Origin: Symsagittifera roscoffensis
Lineage: Eukaryota > Xenacoelomorpha > Acoela > Convolutidae
NCBI RefSeq assembly: GCF_963678635.1
Contig: NC_087069.1
Location: 35,693,959 to 35,757,958 of the forward strand
Length of the DNA: 64,000 bases
Direction of reading: 5' to 3'
Both the position numbers and the translations under genes were made by a program. Within the stretch, counting starts at the first letter, position 1, and the number at the start of each line of letters is the position of its first letter. The notes under the pieces are model-generated. The model made no database searches. It was given only the letters and a program-made list of their open reading frames with translations, and was not told the DNA's origin. Shown in pieces: positions 39,387-49,354 of this stretch.

Positions 39387-40530
39387 ATGTTGGATCGCTT
39401 CTGGAAGTCTCTGTCAGCAGCGCTAAAAAAAGTCTAGCCTCGATGAGCTATACAACTGCTTGAGGGACCTGGATTACACACAAGTTGACGAAAGACTGGC
39501 AGTAATGTTGAATGCCATTCAGCAGCTTGAAGCGCAAGGCGAATGCAGGGAGTCGGCAACTGAAGCTGTGTGGATGGTGGGCTACTTTTCAGATGGAATA
39601 TCAAATCAAGAGCAGACCAGATGGCTATCCTGGAATGTGGTTGGAGGCCTGAGATGACATGATGGGATATGGTGCGGGAGAATTTTATCCTGTCGACCAG
39701 ACCACCGGTAGGAGCAGGGACTCAATCCATAAGCAAACTACCTTCAATGTTCCGGTCGCAACAAACAGAAGAGGCATATCCAGATCTTAGCAGCATGAGG
39801 AGAGAGTTGGAAAGGGCCCAAAGGGAACGGGACAAGGCCAACCTGGAAAGGGACCAAGCGGTTCTTGATAGGGATCAGACCAGGCAATACTTCAGCGAGA
39901 CAAGGCGATTCTTGACCGAGATCTGCTGATGGCAGAACGGGAGCAAGAACAGACACTATAGGAAATTGTAACGAATTACGGTCAAATAAAGTCAGAAATA
40001 GAATGGCTACAAAGGAGGCAGCAAGCGTTCGCGAGTGGTAACGAGAAAAAGAGGACTACGACTGAACCGGCTGTCGCGAGATCGATACCAGAGTCGCGGA
40101 TGGAAGTAGACGAAGCTCCTCGGGCGAGCGGTTGCTTCAACTTGGACCGTGTGGACACCTACCGATTCAGTTCCTTCCTTGTGCAATCTAGAGACAAACC
40201 CAGTTAGGCCTTTGATGGAAATCTGGCTGCCGGAATTGACGTCAAGTTCAACCCGTGGTAGTCAAATCGCGACGGGCACTTCGCGCCTCAGGGGGTTGCA
40301 AGAGAGGTTGCAGTCAAGGGCTCGCGAGAACTCAGCACGAGAGGAGCGACCTCCCACAAGGAGGGATCATCCAGTGAGGAGTGTAATAATCGCAAGCTAC
40401 AAAAGGAACGCAGACGGTGCCTATCCCAGGCATAACCGGATGGACTGGACGGAGGCACAAGGCGCAAGGAGGGATGCGACGCTTCTTGGGCTGAAATTTC
40501 GCGCAGCCCAGGATACCCGAGGGTGCAATC
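39387..40530 (+). pseudogene. Family A ORF2: N-terminal domain and coiled coil
   Basis: From ATG 39387 a short basic start leads to 39460-39657 (RDLDYTQVDERLAVMLNAIQ, ECRESATEAVWMVGYFSDG), similar to the start of family B ORF2. A coiled coil follows at 39669-39929 (MRRELERAQRERDKANLERD, then QAVLDRDQTRQYF). Continuing in another frame are IKSEIEWLQRRQQAFASGNE and a proline/arginine-rich linker up to about 40530. The order N-domain, coiled coil, linker, SGNH block is the same as in family B. Stops and frame changes are frequent. Confidence 0.5.
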
Positions 40531-41287
40531 CACTTGATTATAGGGGACAGCCTGATATGAGTGTTGACGCGACTCCAGGCGCATTGGCAGGTTGGAGCTT
40601 TGAATTTTTCTGGTGCTGCAACACCCCAGATGTTGGCGTCACTAGAGATGCTGGAGATGGCGAAGATGTACACGATCACGCTGATGATGGGAATCAATGG
40701 CGTGTTCAGAGGCGGGTCGAGGAAAGTAATGCGGCTGCAGGAGAAGATGAGTTGTATTCTTGAGAAATTGAAGATTTACCTAGATCCATCAATACTTACG
40801 GTTTGCACCGTCCCGTACAACAATGGCTGACCAGAATGCGAGGGAGATTAACGACAGGCAGGGTGCGTATCCTCACCGAAATCATCAGACAAATCCAGCA
40901 GAGGAGTGTAGTACCCGTGACACTACTCGGCACGGCAAGCATGATGGATTAAACGATGCCTTCCAAAGGCACATAAACCTTCTGGAGACAGACATGCTGG
41001 AGACGGGCCAGTTCACTTTTGGTCCACCCCCATTACCTCCCTTCTTCGCTGCTAGGCCCTTGTCCGATCGGTTGGGAGGAAGGACCGACTCGAGGGAAAG
41101 CTCAAGGAACACCAGGAGTAGACAACTAGGAGCCACACCGATGGAGGGAGATGAGGCGGAATCGTACACACTCAGGAGCTCGGTAGTGTCCTCGGTGGTG
41201 GTGGTGGACAACAAGGAGACAGAGAGACCAGGAGAAGCGAGCAAAGCACGATATCTAGAGAGAGTAAAGGATCTTAGACCTGGATGA
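40531..41287 (+). pseudogene. Family A ORF2: damaged SGNH-like domain and following tail
   Basis: Block I reads LIIGDSLI (Gly-Asp-Ser near 40543-40551) and is followed at once by a TGA, just as block I in family B is closely followed by a stop. 40561-40830 then gives VLTRLQAHWQVGALNFSGAA, MYTITLMMGINGVFRGGSRK (block III, Gly and Asn present) and ILTVCTVPYNNG. Block V is deleted: the sequence goes from a TLLGTASMMD-type strand to FQRHINLLETDMLETGQFTF. The tail (40823-41287) is proline/serine-rich (GPPPLPPFFAARPLSDRLGG). It confirms that ORF2 of both families carries the domain. Confidence 0.6.
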
Positions 41288-41559
41288 TCTGGCATGTAGA
41301 CAATAGTTGGCGGAGATTCTGGGGCTTCAGAATTTGTCGCACGAGGACTTGAGCAGGCATCACTGTGTGGACTGGCTGAAGGCCCATGAAGCGCATTTCT
41401 CAGGAGCCAAGACACCAGAGACCGCAGCTGGGGAGTCCAGGTCTAATCGTGGAACGTCCCGAGCATCAACAAGCATAGCCTGATCAGAGTGGCAATTCCG
41501 CACAGCTGAGATTAGTCGAAAAGCTTCTTGAGCCAAAGCAGAAACTACTCCAATCAAAA
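41288..41559 (+). pseudogene. Family A ORF2: last fragment before the Polinton boundary
   Basis: Weak coding traces continue (LQNLSHEDLSRHHCVDWLKA in one frame near 41320-41385) to about 41545. Beyond this the base composition changes to AT-rich and all similarity to the retroelement ends. The junction with the Polinton lies near 41545-41560. No target-site duplication can be checked from one side. Confidence 0.4.
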
Positions 41560-41876
41560 TCTTATCTGTTCTGCGGCATATGGTACAACTGAAACCTGAG
41601 ACGATTAATTGGAAAAACTACAAATCGCGAGATCATAAGCATTTGTGAATGTTTGCTCAATGTAGTCAATGGAAACGTACCAGTTAAAATCGCAAACATC
41701 AAAAGATTCGAGACAAGTCTAAGCTTCAACAAGCTATCAAAATACAAAAACTTCCGGTGGTTTACTTGATCATTTACCACCGATATATTAGTGAGTCTAA
41801 AGGGTATCTACAGAGTCACTTTATTTCCACTGGCTTGCAATTCAACAGGTTGGACAAGTGTTGGAAAAAATAAACA

Positions 41877-42167
41877 ATGAGATTGCAAAAAAGCAGAGTA
41901 ACTCATATTGATTTTAAAATAATTCAAGAAATGTATAACTCTTTGAAACAAATTTATCCAGATAATTCTAACCGACGAAACTATTTTCCAGCTGCATGTT
42001 CTCTGCTTTTCGTTAGTTCTGACAATCTTAACTACGACATTTTAATTAAGTGGAGACCTTATGGTGGCTTGATTGCTATTTCCAAAAATTTACGATTGGA
42101 CGCTATTTTGCACTATGCGGCCGGATTTATACACGAGTTTTACCATGAGGGTCCACCGTACAGTTAA
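41877..42167 (+). CDS. Unknown ORF at the left end of the Polinton
   Basis: Open for 96 codons, starting MRLQKSRVTHIDFKIIQEMY. It is helical in its first half with a strand-turn region later (SLLFVSSDNLNYDILIKWRP). Readable sequence without motif extends upstream to about 41740 (VVYLIIYHRYISESKGYLQS), so the protein may have been longer. It is the first gene inside the Polinton boundary and is not repeated in unit 2. I do not recognise the family. It could be an accessory gene of the element. Confidence 0.35.
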   Translation: MRLQKSRVTHIDFKIIQEMYNSLKQIYPDNSNRRNYFPAACSLLFVSSDNLNYDILIKWRPYGGLIAISKNLRLDAILHYAAGFIHEFYHEGPPYS

Positions 42168-42259
42168 ATGCTGCACTGGAGCTGCAATATCAGCTTTGGG
42201 ACATTTGAGTGGAATAATTTCTGCCTTTTCATTAAGTTAAAAAAATCAGAAGTGTATCA

Positions 42260-42770
42260 ATTACTAGAATGCTAAGCGAAAGATCAGTTGTGCTTGATGT
42301 GGAAGTCTTTCGTTACAAGAAAAACGCTTTTGTGGTTAAAGAGTTAGCAATAACAACTTCAGACTATGGCGACCGACTCATTTTTCTAGCTCCAGTGAAT
42401 TTTAATATACTACCCAAGCTCGAACAAAAAGTTTAAACTGGTTAACAAATTGTTTACACGTTCTTCATTTGGAAAACGGTGATTACCTTTACATAAACTT
42501 GAATCAAATACTTCAGAGTTTTGTGTTGAAAAGTCCTAATGCCGTTTTTACGCTAAAGGAAAAGGAAAGAGAGAATTTTTGGCCAAGTGTTGGACAAAAA
42601 AAATGAAAACCTAGATGATTTAGGCTGTCCTTGGGTTGAAAACTTATAGTTTAAAAACGATCCAAGTTGCAGTAGACATATACCTCATTACAACTCCAAG
42701 AATCATTGTGCTCTAACAAAAAGCAAGATTTTTATGATTGGTTGAAAAACGAACAACAGCGAGAGATCAG
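42260..42770 (+). pseudogene. Conserved Polinton-associated unknown protein, broken
   Basis: Beginning at ATG 42270 (MLSERSVVLDVEVFRYKKNA, FVVKELAITTSDYGDRLIFL), the reading stays open for about 55 codons to a stop near 42435. It is then followed in other frames (LHVLHLENGDYLYINLNQIL, then ENLDDLGCPWVENL and HYNSKNHCALTKSKIFYDWL). From memory, proteins with this layout are common in arthropod and other invertebrate genomes next to virus-like elements. The pattern suggests an RNase H-like or exonuclease-like alpha/beta fold (hydrophobic strand VVLDVEVF near the N-terminus), but I cannot name a family. At least two frame changes are present. Confidence 0.45.
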
Positions 42771-42799
42771 CGAAAGTGGAGACATACCTATCACCAAGT

Positions 42800-43208
42800 T
42801 CAATGCTTTTTGCGTGGATGACTCCGGAGGGTGATATTGAAATTTCCTTAACAAGAACAGAGCGTATTGATTGCAGTGGCCAAATTGTTCAGAGGAAGGA
42901 GTAAATAAGGGTTTCTGAAGAAGAGTTGTCTACATTAAAGATATTTTTTCCAGTTATTGATCAATTTGTATACTTCGAGAGATTCAAATTTATCAGAAAT
43001 GTTAGCCAGCAAGCGAGGAGTATATCTTGCGGAACTAGTCTTTGTACCCAAATGTCAGCCGCCAGGAATTGAGATGGATCTAAACAACAGTGAATTGCCA
43101 GATGAGATTGAGACAATTGTGAAAAAGGGTACTGTGAGGAAAATAACGTACTACGAAAAAACTGCAAATATCTCAGCAAACTATGTTCTAATTGCACGAC
43201 ATAATTGA
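42800..43208 (+). pseudogene. Small unknown Polinton protein
   Basis: An initial piece (about 42800-42955) reads FNAFCVDDSGG then, after a frame change, IEISLTRTERIDCSGQIVQR. The open part 42957-43208 begins INLYTSRDSNLSEMLASKRG and continues VYLAELVFVPKCQPPGIEMD and IVKKGTVRKITYYEKTANIS. The strand-rich second half looks like a compact beta domain. It is unrecognised. Its position between the preceding conserved protein and the membrane protein suggests an element gene and not host sequence. Confidence 0.35.
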
Positions 43209-43326
43209 TAGAAACTTCACACGTTATGAAATTTTGTACTGTTCTCAATACTAATATAACTTTTTTACAAGCTTCATTTACAGTGAGAAAAATCTAACAC
43301 AGTCTGTAGAATAAATTGTTTCTCAA

Positions 43327-43608
43327 ATGTCAGAAGCAACAGCAGCAGTTGATGAACCTGACGCACCAAAATCAACAGAGTTTGTTTATAACGAGAGAAA
43401 CAGTGAAAAAAAATCAAGGAAGTTTTGCAACATTGTAACTTTATCAAGGTCCAAAGTAGTTTTTGTTGCACAAATGGTAATGATTCTAATTCTAACTTTC
43501 TGCATTCTCAAACTTGCTTTCACTAAATTAAGTTGCAATGAAACTTCAGTTTGGTTCTCAATTTTATCAGGCTTGGTTGGTTACGTATTACCAAACCCAA
43601 GGATTTGA
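43327..43608 (+). CDS. Small membrane protein upstream of the Polinton ATPase
   Basis: Open for 93 codons, ATG 43327 to TGA 43606. A hydrophilic N-terminus (SEATAAVDEPDAPKSTEF) and a basic stretch (ERNSEKKSRKFCNIVTLSRS) lead into one clear transmembrane helix (VVFVAQMVMILILTFCILKL, residues about 47-66). It ends with a second, weaker hydrophobic segment (VWFSILSGLVGYVLPNPRI). The frame overlaps the start of the ATPase by about 58 bases in another frame. A virion or envelope-associated role is possible, but nothing proves it. This is one of the few intact frames in unit 1. Confidence 0.5.
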   Translation: MSEATAAVDEPDAPKSTEFVYNERNSEKKSRKFCNIVTLSRSKVVFVAQMVMILILTFCILKLAFTKLSCNETSVWFSILSGLVGYVLPNPRI

Positions 43609-44285
43609 ATAAAGTGATTGATACTTCGACAAGAATTTTCATGGCGATAGTGGGACCTTCAGGATCCGGGAAAACTGAGTTAATTTTGAAACATTTGATG
43701 GGAAATACTTTAAAACCTAATTTTGGAACCGTTCTATATCTTTACAAAGAGATGCAACCTGCATTCCCAGAAAATGTGTCTTTTTGCGAAGTGAATGTGA
43801 AGTTCATGAAAATCACCGGATGCGAGTCTGTGAGAAATTTAAAAAAAATGTTCTTCTAGTTCTCGATGATTCATGCAAAGACATCTATAATGACAAGTAA
43901 TTTGTAAGACTAGCGAAGCGGGTAGATATAGAGGGTAGATGTAATCAATGTTAAGCAAAACGTGTTTCAACAAAGTCGGTGATCGTGTACGATTGATTTG
44001 AACACTTCACACATCAATCTGTTCAAATCTCCTAGTGACGTTCAGCAACTAGATCTTTTAGGAAGACAATTGAATGTATCAACATTTTTGAGAAGCTATT
44101 ACGAATTCGCTACCAGAGTATTACCAAACCCAAGAGCACTTAAAGCTGCAATACTTTTTTACGACATACATCAGCCAACAAAAACTCGTAAAGAACGCTC
44201 TGACGCTCGGAACAATTCAGATTCTCCAACGTCAGAAAAGATGAAGGCGAAAACTAAACAATGGGAAAATTACCAAGATTGAAGA
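43551..44285 (+). pseudogene. Polinton packaging ATPase (FtsK/HerA-A32 type)
   Basis: This would drive the element DNA into capsids. From ATG 43551 the frame reads into the Walker A loop (GPSGSGKTE, 43653-43679), LILKHLMGNTLKPNFGTVLY and a stop at 43857. Walker B (LVLDDS, about 43859-43876) lies just beyond in another frame. After a decayed stretch, 43998-44283 contains NTSHINLFKSPSDVQQLDLL and GRQLNVSTFLRSYYEFATRV, the sensor and C-terminal region of this family. Both nucleotide-binding motifs are recognisable, so the lesions are frame breaks at about 43855 and 43900-44000. Only one copy exists in the window. Confidence 0.85.
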
Positions 44286-45571
44286 AAAATTGTTGAAAAC
44301 TAAAAACAGTGACAAAAGTCTCGCGTTATTTAGTAGTGTGAACAACTTGATAAAAGCAACCAACTTGTCGCGACAGAAAGTTAAACCTTTCCTACACACT
44401 GAACATGCTTACACGAAAAATCGAACTGTCGACCTATAAAACCCGCATCTCAAGGTCATAGTTTACCATATCGCCGAAATTTGGTCATTAGATCTGGCCT
44501 ATGTTGATAAACTTGCCGAGTACAACCATGATGTTAAGTATCTGCTTGTTGCAGTTGACTGCATGTCCCGCTATTTCAGAGTGCAACCCTTAAATCAAAG
44601 TATGCTACTTCAACAGCAGAAGCGTTCAAATTAATGATAACGACCAAACAACCAAAAAAAGTATGCGTGGACAAGGAGACAGAGTTTAAAGGGTCCTTCG
44701 AATTATTATGTAAAAAGAAAGACATAAAAACTTATATCACAGAAAGCAAGAAAAATTCCGCATTCGCTGAGAGAAATATCCGTTACTTGCAAAAATCTTA
44801 TTTATAAATACTTGGAGGATAAATGGACATACTCATACATTGACAAATTGCAAGATTTGGTCAAAGCATTTAATTCGAGAGCAAATCGTGTCTCAAATCT
44901 TGTACACGAACAAAGTAACTAAAAGGCATGTTCCTCGTCTGACTTCATTAAGAGCACAACAGTCATTGAAATTAAATCGACGTCCAAAGCTTTAGTTGGT
45001 AATTATGTTAGACTCGCCAAAGTAGACATACCTTTTCGCAAGGGTTACAAACAATCGTTCACCGATGAAGTGTTTGAAGTTTTTGACATACCAACACGAA
45101 ATCCTCCAACATACAATTTGATTGATACTAACAGAGAACCGATTGAGAGCATTTAATTCGAGAGCAAATCGTGTCTCAAATCTTGTACATGAACAAAGTA
45201 ACTAAAAACCATGTTCCTCGTCTGACTTCATTAAGAGCACAACAGTCATTGAAATTAATTCGACGTCCAAAGCTTTAGTTGGTAATTATGTTAGACTCGC
45301 CAAAGTAGACATACCTTTTCGCAAGAGTTACAAACAATCGTTCACCGATGAAGTGTTTGAAGTTTTTGACATACCAACACGAAATCCTCCAACATACAAT
45401 TTGATTGATACTAACAGAGAACCGATTGAGGGAAAACTTTACGAGTATAAACTAATTCGCGTTCTGGAGAAGGACAATTATGACGGAGGGCACTTCCAGA
45501 AGCCTTTTCACCCAAGTTCCCCCTTCCTTCACAATTACGCTAGTTTCACCTGCATCAATGAACGTTTGTAA
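44262..45571 (+). pseudogene. Polinton integrase (retroviral-like, rve)
   Basis: This is the integrase of the element. The catalytic core begins after SRQKVKPFLHTEHAYTKNRT. Asp lies in IWSLDLAYVDKLAEYNHD (codon at 44491), the second Asp in VCVDKETEF (44670) and Glu in AFAERNIRYL (44769). All three residues remain, but 44491 and 44670 are not in one frame. The C-terminal chromodomain-like region (LVGNYVRLAKVDIPFRKGYK, FTDEVFEVFDIPTRNPPTYN, YEYKLIRVLEKDNYDGGHF) is duplicated by a 283-bp tandem repeat. The second copy (45353-45571) is open. Stops are at about 44436 and 44815. Confidence 0.85.
44865..45430 (+). repeat. 283-bp tandem duplication inside the integrase
   Basis: 44865-45147 and 45148-45430 are near-identical direct copies, both starting AGCATTTAATTCGAGAGCAA and ending AACCGATTGAG. 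The length, 283, is not a multiple of three, so the duplication itself shifts the frame. The few differences (for example AAAGGCATG versus AAAACCATG) suggest it is recent compared with the other decay. Confidence 0.95.
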
Positions 45572-46310
45572 AGATAACACTCTGGCCAACTTTAAAAATC
45601 TCCTGAGTGAAGAAATAACTTTGCAAGTGAATGGAGAGTAGCAGTTACAGAAATTACCTTCCCTACTCAGATAAACAACGTAACTGACAACAACATTGTG
45701 TACTACAAAAAAGATTGGGTTATAGCAAGCTTGAAAATTGAGAAAAACAAGATCTCCAGACCTTACCTTGGACAAACAGGTAAATTAATAAAGGAGAATA
45801 TACGAGCATTGAACAAATACTGGACGAGATTCGCCGAAAGACAGAATTAGAGAAATTGAATTACGTGATCGATCCAATAACCAAACATCTTTCATTATGG
45901 CTGCATTATTGGAAGGTAAACGTTTTTCAACCCCGCATATTCCTAGTCTACTTGGGTTCAAAGGCTTCAGAGATGGAACTGCTTATTATATAGGTTACAA
46001 ACAAGGAAGCTCGAAACATAGCACATTCTCTACCCAAGATCTTATTGCTGACTAACCTGTTGATGTAAGCGCTGGTACTCAGCTTATGTTTATTTATCTG
46101 GAAACAAATCATTATCAAATAGTCGGACACACAGAAGCACCCTTTGTACGAGTCATTGATACAAACCGTTTAGTAAAAACGGATAAGCATGTACAATTGA
46201 ACCGAATCATCGAAAGGCGTTTAGTAATTTGGATTTTAAAAAAATTTTGGTCGAAATGTTCACAGAAACTGGAGGACTTCTTTCTTTCATTGGAGGGGGG
46301 AAATTGTTAG
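45560..46310 (+). pseudogene. Polinton capsid-associated protein (possible minor capsid protein)
   Basis: Starting at ATG 45559, MNVCKDNTLANFKNLLSEEI resembles the start of a protein found in many Polintons just after integrase. That protein begins with a motif of the type NTLxxFxxxL and has a strand-rich body. Later readable parts are VTDNNIVYYKKDWVIASLKI (other frame), MAALLEGKRFSTPHIPSLLG and FIYLETNHYQIVGHTEAPFV with IDTNRLVKTDKHVQLNRII. The tail reads FTETGGLLSFIGGGKLLA in another frame. It may be the penton-type minor capsid protein or a fibre-like protein, and I cannot decide between them. Stops at about 45640 and 46054 and frame changes inactivate it. Confidence 0.5.
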
Positions 46311-46322
46311 CAATTGAATAAC

Positions 46323-46673
46323 ATGGATCCCTATAACTACAACCAAGCAAACGTAGCACATTTCTTGGGGCATTATAGACATTGAGGCAGTGGTTTCGGT
46401 GCATTAGCCTTGGGAATAGGAAGAGTGGCACTTCCACAGGCTCGAAAAGTTGTGATACCCGCAGCTAGAAAGATCGGAAAAGAAATATTTCTTCAGGCAG
46501 CTGCAGAACTGATAGAAGTTCCAAAGAAAAGAAAAAGTCCTAAGCACCATGGAAGTAGATCTCAAAAAAGTCATCCGAAAAGAACAACGACGTTGAAACG
46601 AAAAACGAGATGCTTCATTCCCAGAAAACGAACTGCACAGAGAAGTCGCTCCGCCTTTACTTGTCACTTTTGA
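46323..46673 (+). pseudogene. Small basic glycine-rich virion-type protein (pVI/pX-like position)
   Basis: ATG 46323 starts MDPYNYNQANVAHFLGHYRH. An in-frame TGA at 46383 is the only interruption. The frame then continues GSGFGALALGIGRVALPQAR and KVVIPAARKIGKEIFLQAAA to a lysine/arginine-rich C-terminus ending at TGA 46671. Short proteins with an amphipathic glycine/alanine segment and a basic tail precede the major capsid gene in many Polintons. They are compared with membrane-active or core proteins of adenoviruses. The role is inferred from layout. One point mutation appears to be enough to explain the loss of the frame. Confidence 0.55.
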
Positions 46674-47825
46674 AAATGCATTCACCCAAAAAATTGGACC
46701 TTCCTATTCTCCTGATGGTCGTGTGCTCGAGTTTGAAGTACTCGGCGACCGAAATATGTTCATCGATCTTCAACGTACTCGTTTGGAAATAGTTGCACGA
46801 ATTTACATTCGCATGAATTTACACGAATGTTTAAAACGCATGTTACAGAGGCGGCAAACAGAGATACGCCGTATTTTGTTAATAACCCCTTATCTTCCTT
46901 TTTTTCTAAGTGTACGCTGTCTCTGAATGGTGAGAAAATATCAACTACCAACGCTAATTTTGCGAACAAAAGCTTTTTTGAGACCGAGTTTTCATACGTT
47001 AAAAGGCCACGAAAACATGGTTGGCTTGTCAGGGTTATTGGGTCTTTTGGTAAAATTGCTTGCGACTTCTTATTGTGTGACAAGCACCTTTATAGCGGTG
47101 TCACAATTACATTGTCTTTTAGACGTTCTCCTGAAGACTTTGTTTTCATATAAGAAGATGCTGCTGAACACTACATGGTTCAAATATTCGAAGCTAATCT
47201 CTATGTCAGAAAGATGACTGTGACTGACTATGTTCTCTTATCAAAAGAAAAAACTTTGTTGAAGAACCCTGCAATTTATAATTACATCGAAGTAGTACGA
47301 AAAACGTTTCTGGCAACTGCAGGAGTACAAAGCTGGCGATAAGAGGATGTTTTTGCAAAAGAACTTGTTCCAAGAATGATAGTAGCAATGAGCATAAACG
47401 AAGCGTATTTGGGTACAAATAGGACGAACCCTTTTCAGTACCAGACGTTTGGGTTGAATGAGATCATTGTGTACAGATACGGTCTACCCATTGCCGGAAC
47501 TCCCGTCTCAACATCAGACAAAAAAGCATTTATTACAGTACGCTCGAGGCTCTTGATTTTGTTTTGAACACTAGTCATGGAATCAGTCTCGCTAAATATG
47601 ATAATCATTATAACATGGCTTTTGATCTCACGTCTACTCAGGAGGCTTCAGACGATTTTATTCATCCTGATTTGACCAATTGCACTACTTCGGTCTAACT
47701 CAAAATTGACGCAGGTCTCGGTAATAACGTCGAGTTATTATTTATGGGAGAGCGTGCATCAACAGTTTATATGCGTTCAGATAGAAAAACTACCAAAAAT
47801 ACTCTTATGACCAAAGCTAGACATG
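46610..47825 (+). pseudogene. Polinton major capsid protein (double jelly roll), unit 1
   Basis: The capsid subunit is recognisable by order and motifs. LEFEVLGDRNMFIDLQRTRL (46723-46800) is the N-terminal signature of this family. NRDTPYFVNNPLSSFFSKCT then SLNGEKISTTNANFANKS (from 46855) is the next block. MIVAMSINEAYLGTNRTNPF and LNEIIVYRYGLPIAGTPVST follow, and the C-terminal DNHYNMAFDLTSTQEAS, DFIHPDLTNCTTSV and NVELLFMGERAST end near 47820. Reading changes frame at about 46840 and again at about 47535. Stops fall at 47151 and 47340. Unit 2 has the same two frame changes but lacks these two stops. Confidence 0.85.
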
Positions 47826-48280
47826 GATAGTTTTCAAATAATGGAACTTATTAGCCGTTGTAAACATTTGAAATATTGCTTTGAAGGTAATTTTCCGGCA
47901 GATTTGCCATGCTCTTCAGTACTGAAAAACGATAATACGTTCATGATTATGAATGCCTCACCATCGGATCAACCTGGAACCCACTGGTTGCTTTTTGCTC
48001 AAGCTGGAGGACAGATATTCTTCGCAGATCCTCTAGGTAAACGATTATGTGATTATCCCCTCGGGTACACGAGTATGCGACGGACAATTCACAAAGGAAA
48101 TCAACTGCTGATGGAAAAACAAACACAATCAGCTGATTCAGTGTTATGCTAATTTTATTGGATTTATGTTAATCAAGTTATAATTGCAAAAAGTTTCCAA
48201 TTGGTTTCAAACTTATTGATCATGATTTGATAAGATTTGCTAAACATATGATATTCTAAACTATTGTATTGATGTTTTTG
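47823..48280 (+). pseudogene. Polinton adenain-like cysteine protease, unit 1
   Basis: This maturation protease is related to adenovirus protease. From ATG 47823, residues 40-60 (FMIMNASPSDQPGTHWLLFA) carry the catalytic His at codon 54 (47982). IFFADPLGK carries the acidic residue (Asp codon 47027+1000, that is 48027). The catalytic Cys of the SADSVLC motif is codon 109 (48147-48149). The very next codon is TAA. Translation past it reads FYWIYVNQVII and a few more recognisable residues before decay. So the triad is encoded but the protein ends on its catalytic residue, without the C-terminal helix region. Confidence 0.85.
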
Positions 48281-48364
48281 TAAAATTAATAAACTCGTTT
48301 TTTTAATTCATTCTAATTAACTACAGATTTTACTTTTCTGCAAGATTATGTGAACCGCGAGAAG

Positions 48365-48465
48365 TTTCATATCAAATCCTTTGAAATATTAAGGCATGGC
48401 CATTTGGTTTAGCGGGCAATAGCTAACCCGGCGTTGCTCGTCGCTACGTTCCTTGGGAACGCCTC
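48365..48465 (+). repeat. Inverted-repeat arm, left (partner 51987-52090)
   Basis: Aligned with the reverse complement of 51987-52090 without gaps, about 82 of 100 positions match by my hand count. The strongest shared blocks are AATATTAAGG and CCCGGCGTTGCTCGTCGCTA. The arms bracket a 3.5-kb segment holding the minus-strand PC4-like gene and the orphan ORF at 50253-50852. They may be ends of a nested element or part of a large foldback. Confidence 0.8.
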
Positions 48466-48599
48466 TCGCATGTGTGGTAACATTTTTATTGAAGCAAGAG
48501 AGCAAAAAAAAGCAATATTTAAAACTTGAATTTCTTCTCCATAATAAAATTCATAAAGGCAGTGTTTTAATCAATTTGCATACAATCATACCCACATAA

Positions 48600-49293
48600 A
48601 GTTATTTCAATTTTTTACCAATCATTGCAGCCTTTTCACCATTCAAAATATTAGTAAAGCGTTCAATTTTTACGTCAGTAATCATGTCAGGTTGAGTTTG
48701 TACAGATTTAGCCTGCGAGCCGATGCAAACTAGAGGCAATTGTCTGCGAACTGGAACACGACTAAACTCTAAATTGTTGAATTATAAATCACAGCTATTT
48801 TCAATTTTTCCATCAAAAGGCCAGACAGTTGATGGTTGGAGCAACCCAAAAACAAATATTTGAATGCAGAGAGAAGGCACGGAATAACGAAGGCTTTTGA
48901 AGTCATCTTGTTCAAAAAGTCGTTAGACTCTTCTGCGAATTCGACCAGCACATGATAATCGATTGACTGCAAAAATCTAGTTTATTCAAATAGGAGGATA
49001 CCGCAAAATTTGCACTTGCAGAAGATAGGTTGATGATTCAGGATGAAAAATTTGTAATTTTCACGGAATTTTGAAACAATTAGGGGATGGCTCATACATT
49101 GCTTCAACCATTGCTTTGTAGTTTCAATTAACAAACTGGTAGAGAAGATAGGTTGTTGATTCAGGATGAAAAATTTGTAATTTTCACGGAATTTTGAAAC
49201 AATTAGGGGATGGCTCATACATTGCTTCAACCATTGCTTTGTAGTTTCAATTAACAAACTGGTAAAAATTTTACACAACTCGACAGTTATCAT
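48600..49293 (-). pseudogene. Unknown minus-strand protein next to the PC4-like gene, unit 1
   Basis: Read leftward from 49293: ITVELCKIFTSLLIETTKQW, LKQCMSHPLIVSKFRENYKF and FILNQQPIF, then the same 41 residues again because of a 123-bp in-frame duplication. CKCKFCGILLFE leads to a stop, and a second frame gives SIDYHVLVEFAEESNDFLNK and CLLSAFKYLFLGCSNHQLSG. The composition is helical with scattered cysteines. Unit 2 has a single-copy version (57905-57541). I cannot name a family. It lies immediately downstream of the PC4-like gene on the same strand, so the two may have been co-transcribed. Confidence 0.4.
49028..49273. repeat. 123-bp in-frame tandem duplication
   Basis: GGTTG-ATGATTCAGGATGAA starts at 49028 and GGTTG-TTGATTCAGGATGAA at 49151, an offset of 123 bases (41 codons), with near-identical copies. 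Unit 2 has only one copy (about 57800-57911), so the duplication arose after the two units separated. Confidence 0.95.
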
Positions 49294-49354
49294 CGTTTTT
49301 ATTTTTGCATTCTTTTTCCGAGCAGGAAGATTTTTTAGATTTGTTTCGCTTTTT

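Noticed and set aside
46827-46860. Programmed minus-one frameshift in the capsid gene at TTTAAAA
   Set aside because: Unit 2 has TTTCAAA at the same place, there is a second frame change further on, and capsid genes of this family are normally in one frame. It is kept only as one explanation in the findings.
47206-47418. Minus-strand ORF conserved between the two Polinton units (also at 56266-56478)
   Set aside because: It is the antisense shadow of the major capsid gene and is conserved only because the units are duplicates.
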